Positions 1 to 5,211 of a stretch of DNA of 5,211 bases are shown here, in pieces (the stretch's first letter is position 1; each line of letters begins with the position of its first letter). This DNA comes from CAZHHH01 sp964532085 (GTDB lineage: Bacteria; Bacteroidota; Bacteroidia; Bacteroidales; Marinilabiliaceae): contig CAZHHH010000166.1 of the NCBI GenBank assembly GCA_964532085.1, positions 1 to 5,211 on the forward strand, in the 5' to 3' direction. A model generated the notes under the pieces. That model was not told the origin of the DNA. It saw nothing but the letters and a program-made list of their open reading frames with translations, and ran no database searches. A program made the position numbers and the translations under genes.

Positions 1-82
1 AGAAGATATCCAAAGAGTTGCTAAACAATATTTTAATGCAGATAATAGAGTAGTATTATATTATCTACCTCATCAAAACTAA
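1..82 (+). CDS. C-terminal end of an M16-type zinc peptidase (partial, 5' end outside the window)
   Basis: Reading from base 2 gives 26 codons ending in TAA at 80-82. The residues include DIQRVAKQYF and NRVVLYYLP, a pattern typical of the last helix and strand of M16 (insulinase/pitrilysin-like) C-terminal domains: a helix ending in 'A-x-x-Y-F', then 'N-R-V-V-L-Y-Y-L-P'. The gene ends 26 nt before the next M16-family gene on the same strand, so the two are very probably co-transcribed. Two-gene M16 pairs of this kind form heterodimers in which one subunit carries HXXEH and the other carries the R/Y substrate-binding pair. Because the downstream gene lacks HXXEH, I infer that this is the catalytic, zinc-binding subunit. 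The catalytic domain lies outside the window, so this cannot be confirmed here. Confidence 0.75.
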   Translation, partial: EDIQRVAKQYFNADNRVVLYYLPHQN

Positions 83-108
83 ATTATATAATTTTAAAAA
101 ATCAAAAA

Positions 109-2166
109 ATGAATAAATTCATATATACAATAGTTGCATTTCTATTTACAACATCTCTTTTTGCTCAGTTGGATAGAAGTGTGCGCCCCGAAGCTGGTCC
201 TGCACCAAAAGTAAATATTGGAGAATACAAATCTTTTAAATTAAAAAATGGTTTAAAGGTTTTTGTAATAGAAAATCACAATGTTCCTGCAGTATCTTAT
301 AATCTTGTTCTTGATCTTGACCCAATAAAAGGAGGAAATAAAAAAGGCTATATAGGTCTTGCAGGTGAACTTATGAAATCTGGTACTAAAACAAGAAGTA
401 AAGATGAAATTGATGAAAATATCGATTTTATTGGTGCATATCTTTCCACCTCCTCAAATGGAATTTATGGAAGATCACTAAAATCACACAGTGAAGAACT
501 TTTAGAAATCTTTGCTGATGTGCTTTTAAATCCAACGTTTCCACAAGAAGAAGTTGATAAAACTATTCGTCAAAATGAAACTGCACTTCAAGCTGATAAG
601 AATGAACCATCTGCAATATCTAGAAATGTTTCCAAAGCATTAAGGTATGGACTTGATGACCCTTATGGTGAAATTATAAGTGAGGCTTCTCTAAAAAATA
701 TTAATCGTGAAGACTTAGTTGATTATCACAACACTTATTTTAAACCAAATATTGCTTATTTAGTAATAATTGGTGATATAACTCTTAAAGATGCTAAAAA
801 GCAGACTAAGAAATATTTTAACAAATGGAAAAAAGGAACTGTAAAACAAGAGACATATAATCTTCCTAAAGATTTTGACAAACCAGTTGTTGCCATTGCA
901 AATAAAGATGGTGGTAATCAATCTATAATCTCTGTTTCACACAATATATCGCTTAATACTGGTGATCCAGATGGAATAAAAGTTTCTGTAATGAATCAAA
1001 TTTTAGGAGGAGGTTCATTTAATGCACGACTTTTCCAAAATCTTAGAGAGGACAAAGCATACACTTATGGAGCTTATTCTAGAATTAGCACTGACAAAAG
1101 AATTGGAAGTTTTTCAGCATCTGCGCAAGTACGCACGGAGGTAACAGACAGTGCTTTGGTAGAAATGCTCTATGAAATAAATGAAATTAGAACCAACAAA
1201 GTTACAGATGAAGAGCTAAATTTAGTCAAAAATATGATGACTGGAAGTTTTTCTCGCTCACTTGAAGATCCAAGAGCTATAGCTAATTTTGCATTAAACA
1301 TTGAACGCTATAATCTTCCTAAGAACTACTATGAAACATATTTAGAGCGACTAAATGCTGTTACAAAAGAGGATATTTTAGAGATGGCTCAGAAATATTT
1401 GAAACCAGAAAATGCTCTTATTTTAGCTGTTGGAAATGTAGATGCCATTAAAGAATCTATGAAAAAATTCTCGCCAGATGGAGAAGTTAAAGAGTATGAT
1501 TTTTATGGAAATGAAGTTGTAAAATCTGATGTAGAGATAGACGTTTCTGCAGAGGAAATTATTAATAAATATATTGAAGCTATTGGTGGCAAAGATGCAT
1601 TAAGCAATGTAAAATCAATGGTTACAAAATCTTCATTTTCTATGCAAGGAATGGAAATTCAAATTATAAGTCATCAAAAAGAGTCAAAAAAACTGATGGT
1701 TGAAACCCAGATGGCTGGAAACACAATGGCCAAACAAATATTTGACGGAGAAAAAGGGCTTGTTGCTTCGCCAATGGGGCAGCAAGAGTTTGAAGGAGAT
1801 GATTTATTAAATCTTAAAATTAGTGCTATCATTTTCCCAGAGTTAGATTATAAAAACCTAGGATTTAGCTTAAAAGTTAGAGAGATTGAGCCAGTTGATG
1901 GCAAAGATGCTTACAAAGTTGCTATTACAAATCCAGTTGGCAACACTTCTATACACTTTTTTGATGTGGAAACAGGTTTGAGAGTAAAGGAAATTAATGA
2001 TTCCGAGCAAGGTTCAGTAGTAATTACTTATAAAAGCTATGACTCTGTTGATGGAATAAAATTCCCAAAAGAATTTGAGCAGTCAATGGCTGGACAAGTT
2101 ATGGAGATAACAGTTTCAGAGATATTGATCAATAGTGAGATTGATGATTCGATTTTTGAGATGTAG
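109..2166 (+). CDS. Secreted M16-family peptidase-like protein, non-catalytic subunit, with C-terminal LolA/LppX-like domain (685 aa)
   Basis: Residues 1-19 form a signal peptide: Lys at position 3, a hydrophobic core, and SLFA followed by Gln20. There is no lipobox Cys, so the mature protein is probably soluble in the periplasm. Residues about 40-230 form an M16 N-terminal domain (LKNGLKVFVIENHNVP at 45-60), and about 230-450 form the second M16 domain. The segment normally reading G-L-A-H-x-x-E-H-M...G-T aligns without gaps to residues 80-93. There the HXXEH positions are Gly83, Gly86 and Glu87, so both zinc-ligand His residues are missing. The second domain keeps the R/Y pair (Arg313 and Tyr320, in LREDKAYTYG). 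This is the usual division in two-gene M16 proteases, whose partner is presumably encoded just upstream. Residues about 481-685 are an added beta-rich domain (IEAIGGKDAL at 489-498, DVETGLRVKE at 619-628, DGIKFP at 648-653, ending DDSIFEM) resembling outer-membrane lipoprotein-sorting (LolA/LppX-fold) domains. The start is fixed by the signal peptide and an A-rich leader. The M16 family call is firm, the lack of activity is inferred from motif loss, and the substrate is unknown. Confidence 0.92.
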   Translation: MNKFIYTIVAFLFTTSLFAQLDRSVRPEAGPAPKVNIGEYKSFKLKNGLKVFVIENHNVPAVSYNLVLDLDPIKGGNKKGYIGLAGELMKSGTKTRSKDEIDENIDFIGAYLSTSSNGIYGRSLKSHSEELLEIFADVLLNPTFPQEEVDKTIRQNETALQADKNEPSAISRNVSKALRYGLDDPYGEIISEASLKNINREDLVDYHNTYFKPNIAYLVIIGDITLKDAKKQTKKYFNKWKKGTVKQETYNLPKDFDKPVVAIANKDGGNQSIISVSHNISLNTGDPDGIKVSVMNQILGGGSFNARLFQNLREDKAYTYGAYSRISTDKRIGSFSASAQVRTEVTDSALVEMLYEINEIRTNKVTDEELNLVKNMMTGSFSRSLEDPRAIANFALNIERYNLPKNYYETYLERLNAVTKEDILEMAQKYLKPENALILAVGNVDAIKESMKKFSPDGEVKEYDFYGNEVVKSDVEIDVSAEEIINKYIEAIGGKDALSNVKSMVTKSSFSMQGMEIQIISHQKESKKLMVETQMAGNTMAKQIFDGEKGLVASPMGQQEFEGDDLLNLKISAIIFPELDYKNLGFSLKVREIEPVDGKDAYKVAITNPVGNTSIHFFDVETGLRVKEINDSEQGSVVITYKSYDSVDGIKFPKEFEQSMAGQVMEITVSEILINSEIDDSIFEM

Positions 2167-2174
2167 TATATGAA

Positions 2175-2251
2175 GTAAAATATATTAAAATTTGAATGAC
2201 ATTTTGTAGAGATGCACCACCGTGCATCTCTACTTTTTTTAATATATTTAC
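2175..2251. repeat. Nested inverted repeat filling the M16/phosphatase spacer
   Basis: Outer arms at 2178-2190 (AAATATATTAAAA) and 2237-2249 are perfect 13-bp inverted complements. They can be extended to 2175 and 2251 with one unpaired A. Inside them lies a second perfect 12-bp inverted pair, GTAGAGATGCAC at 2206-2217 with its complement at 2222-2233, around a 4-nt CACC loop. The unpaired stretches between the arms are unequal, 15 nt on the left and 3 nt on the right. The element takes up 77 of the 95 spacer bases. A GC-richer palindromic core with AT-rich outer arms suggests a small dispersed palindromic (REP- or MITE-like) element. From memory, cores of the general form GTAGAGA..GCAC..GTGC..TCTCTAC recur between genes in some Bacteroidota and cyanobacteria; this was not checked. 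Confidence 0.7.
2206..2240 (+). terminator. Rho-independent terminator-like hairpin after the M16 gene
   Basis: A perfect 12-bp stem (2206-2217 with 2222-2233) has a 4-nt loop and is followed directly by seven T residues (2234-2240), 39 nt after the M16 stop codon. On the opposite strand the hairpin is not followed by a T run of similar quality (it reads CAAAATGTC), so any terminator would act on + strand transcripts. It is also the core of a nested repeat, so termination may be a side effect of an inserted palindrome. Only 21 nt separate the T run from the phosphatase ATG, leaving no room for a promoter after it. The phosphatase would then need read-through or a promoter upstream of the hairpin. 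Confidence 0.6.
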
Positions 2252-2261
2252 AAAAAAAACA

Positions 2262-3053
2262 ATGGATTATAAAAGTATTGTAGAGCAAGTATCAAAAGCT
2301 GCAAAAATAGTAGGTGATTTTTTAAGAACTGAGCGAGCAAACAGTTCTCCAACAATTGAAATAAAAGGCAAAAATGACTTTGTTACTTTTTATGATAAAG
2401 AGGCTGAGAAAAGAATAATAGAATCTTTAAAAAACATTGTTCCTGAGGCTGGATTTATAACTGAAGAAGAGACAGAAACAGAGAAAGGCGAGATTTATAA
2501 TTGGATAATAGACCCTATTGATGGTACAACAAATTTTATTCACGGACTTTTCCCATACTGTATCAGTATTGCTTTGACAAAAAATGATGAGATTGTTGTT
2601 GGTGTTATTTATGAAGTCGGTTTAGATGAGTGCTTTTCAGCATACAAAGGCGGTGGTGCTTGGCTAAATGGTGAAAAAATATCTGTAACAGAAAATGCTA
2701 CAATTGAAGATTCACTAATTGCAACTGGTTTTCCATATTCAAACTTTAGTTTAATGGATGAGTTCATTAAATCTCTACACTTTTTTATGCAAAACAGTCA
2801 CGGAATGCGACGAATGGGAAGTGCTGCGGCCGATTTAGCCTATGTTGCTTGTGGAAGATTTGATGCTTTTTATGAATACAATTTAAAGCCGTGGGATGTT
2901 GCAGCTGGAGCAATTATTGTGAAAGAAGCGGGTGGAATAGTTAGTGATTTTTCTGGCAATGATGATTTCCTTTTTGGAAGAGAAATTATTGCAACAAACA
3001 GCAAAATTTACAATGTTTTTCAAGAGAAAGTTGAAGATTTTCTAAAGAAATAA
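2262..3053 (+). CDS. Inositol monophosphatase family protein (263 aa)
   Basis: This is a Mg2+-dependent phosphatase of the IMPase/SuhB family, presumably cytoplasmic, since no signal peptide or membrane segment is seen. Family motifs appear in order. KGKNDFVTFYD (36-46) is the KGxxDxVTxxD region. ITEEE (66-70) carries the metal-binding Glu. WIIDPIDGTTNF (81-92) is the main signature, with ligands Asp84 and Asp87 and the GT phosphate-binding step. WDVAAGAIIVKEAGG (211-225) has the third-metal Asp212. All key residues are intact, and 263 aa is normal for the family. An in-frame ATG at 2196 would add 22 residues, but they would be encoded by the hairpin and have no family counterpart. The ATG at 2262 has an A-rich leader (ACAAAAAAAACA) like the other genes here. 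Likely substrate is myo-inositol-1-phosphate. Family members also act on histidinol phosphate, fructose-1,6-bisphosphate or PAP (CysQ), and the sequence does not separate these with certainty. Confidence 0.93.
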   Translation: MDYKSIVEQVSKAAKIVGDFLRTERANSSPTIEIKGKNDFVTFYDKEAEKRIIESLKNIVPEAGFITEEETETEKGEIYNWIIDPIDGTTNFIHGLFPYCISIALTKNDEIVVGVIYEVGLDECFSAYKGGGAWLNGEKISVTENATIEDSLIATGFPYSNFSLMDEFIKSLHFFMQNSHGMRRMGSAAADLAYVACGRFDAFYEYNLKPWDVAAGAIIVKEAGGIVSDFSGNDDFLFGREIIATNSKIYNVFQEKVEDFLKK

Positions 3054-3058
3054 ATTTG
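3031..3058 (+). promoter_or_regulatory. Possible Bacteroidota-type promoter (TTG - 17 nt - TAAATTTG)
   Basis: TTG at 3031-3033 and TAAATTTG at 3051-3058 match the Bacteroidota sigma-ABfr consensus (TTG, 17-23 nt, TAnnTTTG) with a 17-nt gap. The -7 box overlaps the phosphatase stop codon. A transcript starting here would begin near 3065 and carry about 240 nt of leader, including the whole inverted-repeat element, before the acyltransferase start. In such AT-rich DNA the match could be chance, and nothing else supports it. Confidence 0.3.
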
Positions 3059-3095
3059 ATGTAAAGTTTTTATAATAATTATACTACTTTTATTC

Positions 3096-3260
3096 ATCTA
3101 AAGATAATGTTTTAGTAGAACTAAAAGCCCCCTTTTACTGCGTCTCGTCGCAGGCGAGTGGGAAACAACGTTCTGCGAAGCTAATTTAGGGGCAAAAAAA
3201 ATTAATTTACCCCCAACCCCCTAAAGGGGGCTATATTTACAGCTCTTAAACATTATCTAA
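3096..3260. repeat. Composite inverted-repeat element, MITE- or REP-like
   Basis: The ends AGATAATGTTT (3102-3112) and AAACATTATCT (3248-3258) are perfect 11-bp inverted complements. Further in, AGCCCCCTTT (3126-3135) and AAAGGGGGCT (3223-3232) are perfect 10-bp inverted complements at a similar distance from each end, giving an imperfect terminal inverted repeat of about 30 nt. ATCTAA occurs directly repeated at 3096-3101 and 3255-3260 and could be a target duplication. However, it overlaps the inverted arms, so this is ambiguous. The interior is much GC-richer than its surroundings. It has C and G runs and CTGCG/CGCAG hairpin arms (3138-3142, 3149-3153, with a second CTGCG at 3173-3177). 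There is no transposase, so any mobility would depend on an enzyme encoded elsewhere. Confidence 0.6.
3217..3230. repeat. CCCCC-TAAA-GGGGG hairpin
   Basis: A 5-bp all-GC stem with a TAAA loop lies inside the right arm of the larger element and is preceded by another five-C run (3210-3214) and AA. Its GGGGG half is also the partner of the CCCCC at 3128-3132, so the local hairpin and the long-range pairing exclude each other. From memory, CCCCCAACCCCCTAAAGGGGG-like strings are frequent between genes in Bacteroidota genomes; this was not checked. No T run follows, so it is not called a terminator. Confidence 0.55.
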
Positions 3261-3303
3261 TATAGAAGAGCATACACTTATATCGAAAACAAGTTAAAAG
3301 ATA

Positions 3304-4227
3304 ATGAGCAAAGAGAAAAAAATAAAATTTAAAAGTCAGCTATATAGGGCATTGTTATTGCCGATTTCAATTTTGCCAATGCCTATTTTATATCTTCTTG
3401 CAGACCTGTTTTTCGTTTTGGTTTTAATTATTGGATATCGCAGAAAAGTTATTACCACAAATTTAAAAAACTCATTTCCAGAGAAAAGCGACAGAGAAAT
3501 CAGAAAAATAAGAGCTAAATTTTATCGTCATTTTTGCGATTTATTTGTTGAAACTATTGCACTACTTACAATTAGTCATAAATCAATCAAAAAAAGAGTT
3601 ATTGTAAAAAATGCAGAAGCTATTCAAGAAAGCATAGATAAAGGGAAAGATGTTATTGCCGTTTTAGGTCATTATGGTAACTGGGAATGGGCACCGACTG
3701 TAAGTTTGCACATAGACAATGCTAAAGGTGTTGCAGTTTATCGCCCATTAAAAAACAAGCCATTTGATGACTTTATGCTAAAATTGCGAAGCGTTTATAA
3801 CTCTTTAAATATTCCAATTAGAACAATTGCAAGAAGTATAGTTACATTTAGAAAAAATGACGAAAGATTTATTCTTGGATTAATTTCAGACCAGAGCCCA
3901 AGTAAATTTGAACTAAACTATTGGACAACTTTTCTAAATCAGCACACTCCAATAATATTGGGTCCAGAAAAAATGTGTAAACTTGCAAAAGCTGATATTG
4001 TCTATTGGAAAATGGAAAAGTTAAGGCGTGGAAAATATCAAATCACAATTATTCCATATCCCGGCAATGTTGAATCTGACCCTGAATTTAGTATAACTGA
4101 ATGGCACGTAAGACTTTTGGAAGAACAAATTAATGAGAAACCACAATATTGGTTATGGTCACATAAAAGGTGGAAGTATCAACATCTTTATAACCCTAAA
4201 TCAATGAAATCAACAGTTTATGAGTAA
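3304..4227 (+). CDS. LpxL/HtrB-family lysophospholipid (lipid A) acyltransferase (307 aa)
   Basis: The protein belongs to the lipid A biosynthesis acyltransferase family, which moves an acyl chain onto a lipid A precursor or a related lipid at the inner face of the cytoplasmic membrane. A hydrophobic N-terminal segment (about 15-44) serves as a membrane anchor. The catalytic HX4E motif is intact in GHYGNWEW, with His123 and Glu128. Further family blocks are VYRPLKN (145-151, with the conserved Arg147), ISDQSP (194-199) and the C-terminal QYWLWSHKRWK (281-291). The preceding NLKNSFPEKS region (53-62) also fits. A length of 307 aa is normal for the family. The start follows an A-rich leader. 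The stop overlaps the next gene's ATG by 8 nt, so the two are probably translationally coupled. Bacteroidota members of this family may use lipid A or other lipids such as aminolipids, and the exact acceptor and acyl position cannot be read from the sequence. Confidence 0.92.
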   Translation: MSKEKKIKFKSQLYRALLLPISILPMPILYLLADLFFVLVLIIGYRRKVITTNLKNSFPEKSDREIRKIRAKFYRHFCDLFVETIALLTISHKSIKKRVIVKNAEAIQESIDKGKDVIAVLGHYGNWEWAPTVSLHIDNAKGVAVYRPLKNKPFDDFMLKLRSVYNSLNIPIRTIARSIVTFRKNDERFILGLISDQSPSKFELNYWTTFLNQHTPIILGPEKMCKLAKADIVYWKMEKLRRGKYQITIIPYPGNVESDPEFSITEWHVRLLEEQINEKPQYWLWSHKRWKYQHLYNPKSMKSTVYE

Positions 4228-5211
4228 TAACAAGTTAGCAATTGTAATTTTAAATTGGAATACTCAATCTCTTTTAGAGAAATTTCTTCCAAAAGTAATT
4301 GAAAACAGTGATGATAGTCGTGCTTTCATTGTTGTGGCAGATAATAACTCAACTGATAATTCCGTTAATTGGATAAAACAAAATCACCCTACCATAAAAA
4401 TTATAGAATTTGATAAGAATTATGGTTTTGCAGAGGGATATAATCGTGCATTATCTCAACTTGATTGCGAATATGTAACGCTGTTAAATTCAGATGCTGT
4501 TCCTGAAAAAGGATGGATTGAACCACTTTTAAATCATTTGGACAACAATCCAAAAACAGCAGCGGTGGTTCCAAAAATTAAAGATTACAACAATCCTGAA
4601 TACTTTGAATATGCTGGCGCAGCTGGTGGATTTATTGATAGATGGGGCTTCCCATTTTGCCGTGGTAGAATTTTTGACTCCATTGAAAAAGATGAAAAGC
4701 AATATGATGATGAAATTCCAGTCTTTTGGGGTAGCGGTGCAGCATTGACTGTTAGACGAGAACTGTTTTTAGAATCTGGCGGTTTAGACCCTGATTTTTT
4801 TGCACATATGGAGGAGATTGATTGGTGTTGGCGAATTCAGAATTTTGGATATGCAATAATATATATTCCACAAAGTACAGTTTATCACGTTGGCGGTGGC
4901 ACATTAGATTATCTAAACGAGCGAAAGACATTTTTAAACTTTAGAAACAATCTTTTTCTACTTTTGAAAAATGTTAATGGGGTTAAAGTATATCCTCTAC
5001 TTTTTGCAAGAATGATTATTGATTTTGTTGCACTGTTAAATTTCCTACGAATAAAACAGAGCAAAAACAGTTTGGCTATTCATAAAGCCCACGTAGATTT
5101 TTTCAAGAAGTTTTCACTTTTTAATAGAAAACGTAAAGAACTCAAAAAGAAAAGAGTTTTGAGAAAAAACAGATTAATTTACAAGGGCTCTATAGTTTGG
5201 GATTATAATAT
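4220..5211 (+). CDS. Family 2 glycosyltransferase (330 codons visible, 3' end cut off)
   Basis: An open frame runs from ATG at 4220 to the window edge without a stop. It starts MSNNKLAIVILNWN, a typical GT2 (GT-A fold) first strand. Further motifs are VVADNNSTDNS (38-48, nucleotide-sugar binding, Asp41), NYGFAEGYNRAL (67-78), LLNSDAVP (88-95, the DXD position, here N-S-D as in many WbbL-like enzymes), WGSGAALTVRRELF (170-183, acceptor-side loop), GGLDPDFFAHMEEIDWCWR (187-205, with the catalytic-base region Glu199/Asp201) and VYHVGGGT (221-228). A hydrophobic stretch at about 257-276 may touch the membrane. The C-terminus is basic (RKRKELKKKR), and the last visible residues (IYKGSIVWDYN) resemble the usual end of this subfamily, so probably only a short tail is missing. 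The ATG overlaps the acyltransferase stop by 8 nt. The likely role is adding a sugar to LPS core, O-antigen or another envelope glycan; donor and acceptor are unknown. Confidence 0.92.
   Translation, partial: MSNNKLAIVILNWNTQSLLEKFLPKVIENSDDSRAFIVVADNNSTDNSVNWIKQNHPTIKIIEFDKNYGFAEGYNRALSQLDCEYVTLLNSDAVPEKGWIEPLLNHLDNNPKTAAVVPKIKDYNNPEYFEYAGAAGGFIDRWGFPFCRGRIFDSIEKDEKQYDDEIPVFWGSGAALTVRRELFLESGGLDPDFFAHMEEIDWCWRIQNFGYAIIYIPQSTVYHVGGGTLDYLNERKTFLNFRNNLFLLLKNVNGVKVYPLLFARMIIDFVALLNFLRIKQSKNSLAIHKAHVDFFKKFSLFNRKRKELKKKRVLRKNRLIYKGSIVWDYN

Larger units (their letters stand above)
3054..3303. other. 250-nt non-coding spacer between the phosphatase and acyltransferase
   Basis: No credible reading frame, tRNA or rRNA is visible. 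The first 40 nt are AT-rich and include a short palindrome (TATAATAATTATA, 3071-3083) without a clear terminator shape. Bases about 3096-3260 are a composite inverted-repeat element, described separately. The last 43 nt are a plain AT-rich leader ending in AAAACAAGTTAAAAGATA before the ATG, with no Shine-Dalgarno sequence. Confidence 0.8.

Noticed and set aside
2196..2261. In-frame 22-residue N-terminal extension of the phosphatase
   Set aside because: The extension is encoded by the hairpin and T run, gives Cys/Phe-rich residues with no counterpart in the IMPase family, and the ATG at 2262 gives the normal 263-aa length with an A-rich leader.
2037..2288. 83-codon reading frame on the minus strand
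   Set aside because: It lies antisense to the end of the M16 gene and runs through the hairpin spacer into the phosphatase start. Its translation is low-complexity and Cys/Ile/Ser-rich, with no family resemblance.
3071..3083. TATAATAATTATA palindrome as a terminator for the phosphatase
   Set aside because: An all-AT 6-bp stem with a 1-nt centre cannot form a stable hairpin, and such palindromes are expected in AT-rich DNA.
3138..3180. Possible tRNA or small structured RNA gene in the GC-rich patch
   Set aside because: Short CTGCG/CGCAG stems are present, but there is no cloverleaf, T-loop or acceptor pairing. The patch is better explained as the interior of the repeat element.
3210..3230. 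CRISPR-like or tandem C/G repeats
   Set aside because: The C and G runs occur once each around a single hairpin; there are no regularly spaced repeats with unique spacers.
3242..3271. GCTCTT/AAGAGC inverted pair before the acyltransferase
   Set aside because: It has only 6 bp with an 18-nt loop, partly overlaps the end arm of the larger element and is not followed by a T run, so it is compatible with chance.

Overview
The window is AT-rich, and its genes have A-rich leaders with no Shine-Dalgarno sequence. It also carries a two-gene M16 peptidase arrangement whose second member has a lipoprotein-sorting-like tail. Together these point to a member of the Bacteroidota, probably uncultured or environmental. 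That assignment is inferred from family resemblance and style, with no database comparison. Every recognisable gene lies on the + strand.

Layout. (1) Bases 1-82 are the last 26 codons of a gene whose end looks like an M16 peptidase. (2) After 26 nt comes a secreted M16-family protein (109-2166) that has lost the zinc-binding HXXEH motif, keeps the R/Y pair, and carries a C-terminal LolA/LppX-like domain. (3) The spacer 2167-2261 is almost filled by a nested inverted repeat. Its core is a perfect 12-bp hairpin followed by seven T, which resembles an intrinsic terminator. (4) An inositol-monophosphatase-family enzyme runs 2262-3053; an upstream in-frame ATG at 2196 would translate through the hairpin and is rejected. 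(5) The 250-nt spacer 3054-3303 has no gene but holds a GC-richer composite inverted-repeat element at about 3096-3260. (6) A LpxL/HtrB-like lipid acyltransferase (3304-4227) overlaps by 8 nt a GT2 glycosyltransferase (4220 to the window end, cut off just before its stop).

How the genes fit together. The first two genes look like the two halves of a heterodimeric periplasmic M16 protease, with the upstream partner presumably providing the zinc site. The acyltransferase and glycosyltransferase are translationally coupled and probably act on lipid A/LPS or another envelope glycolipid. The phosphatase stands between these units, separated on both sides by repeat-bearing spacers. No dramatic new system is evident. 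The most unusual content is the two structured spacers and the fusion in the catalytically dead M16 subunit.
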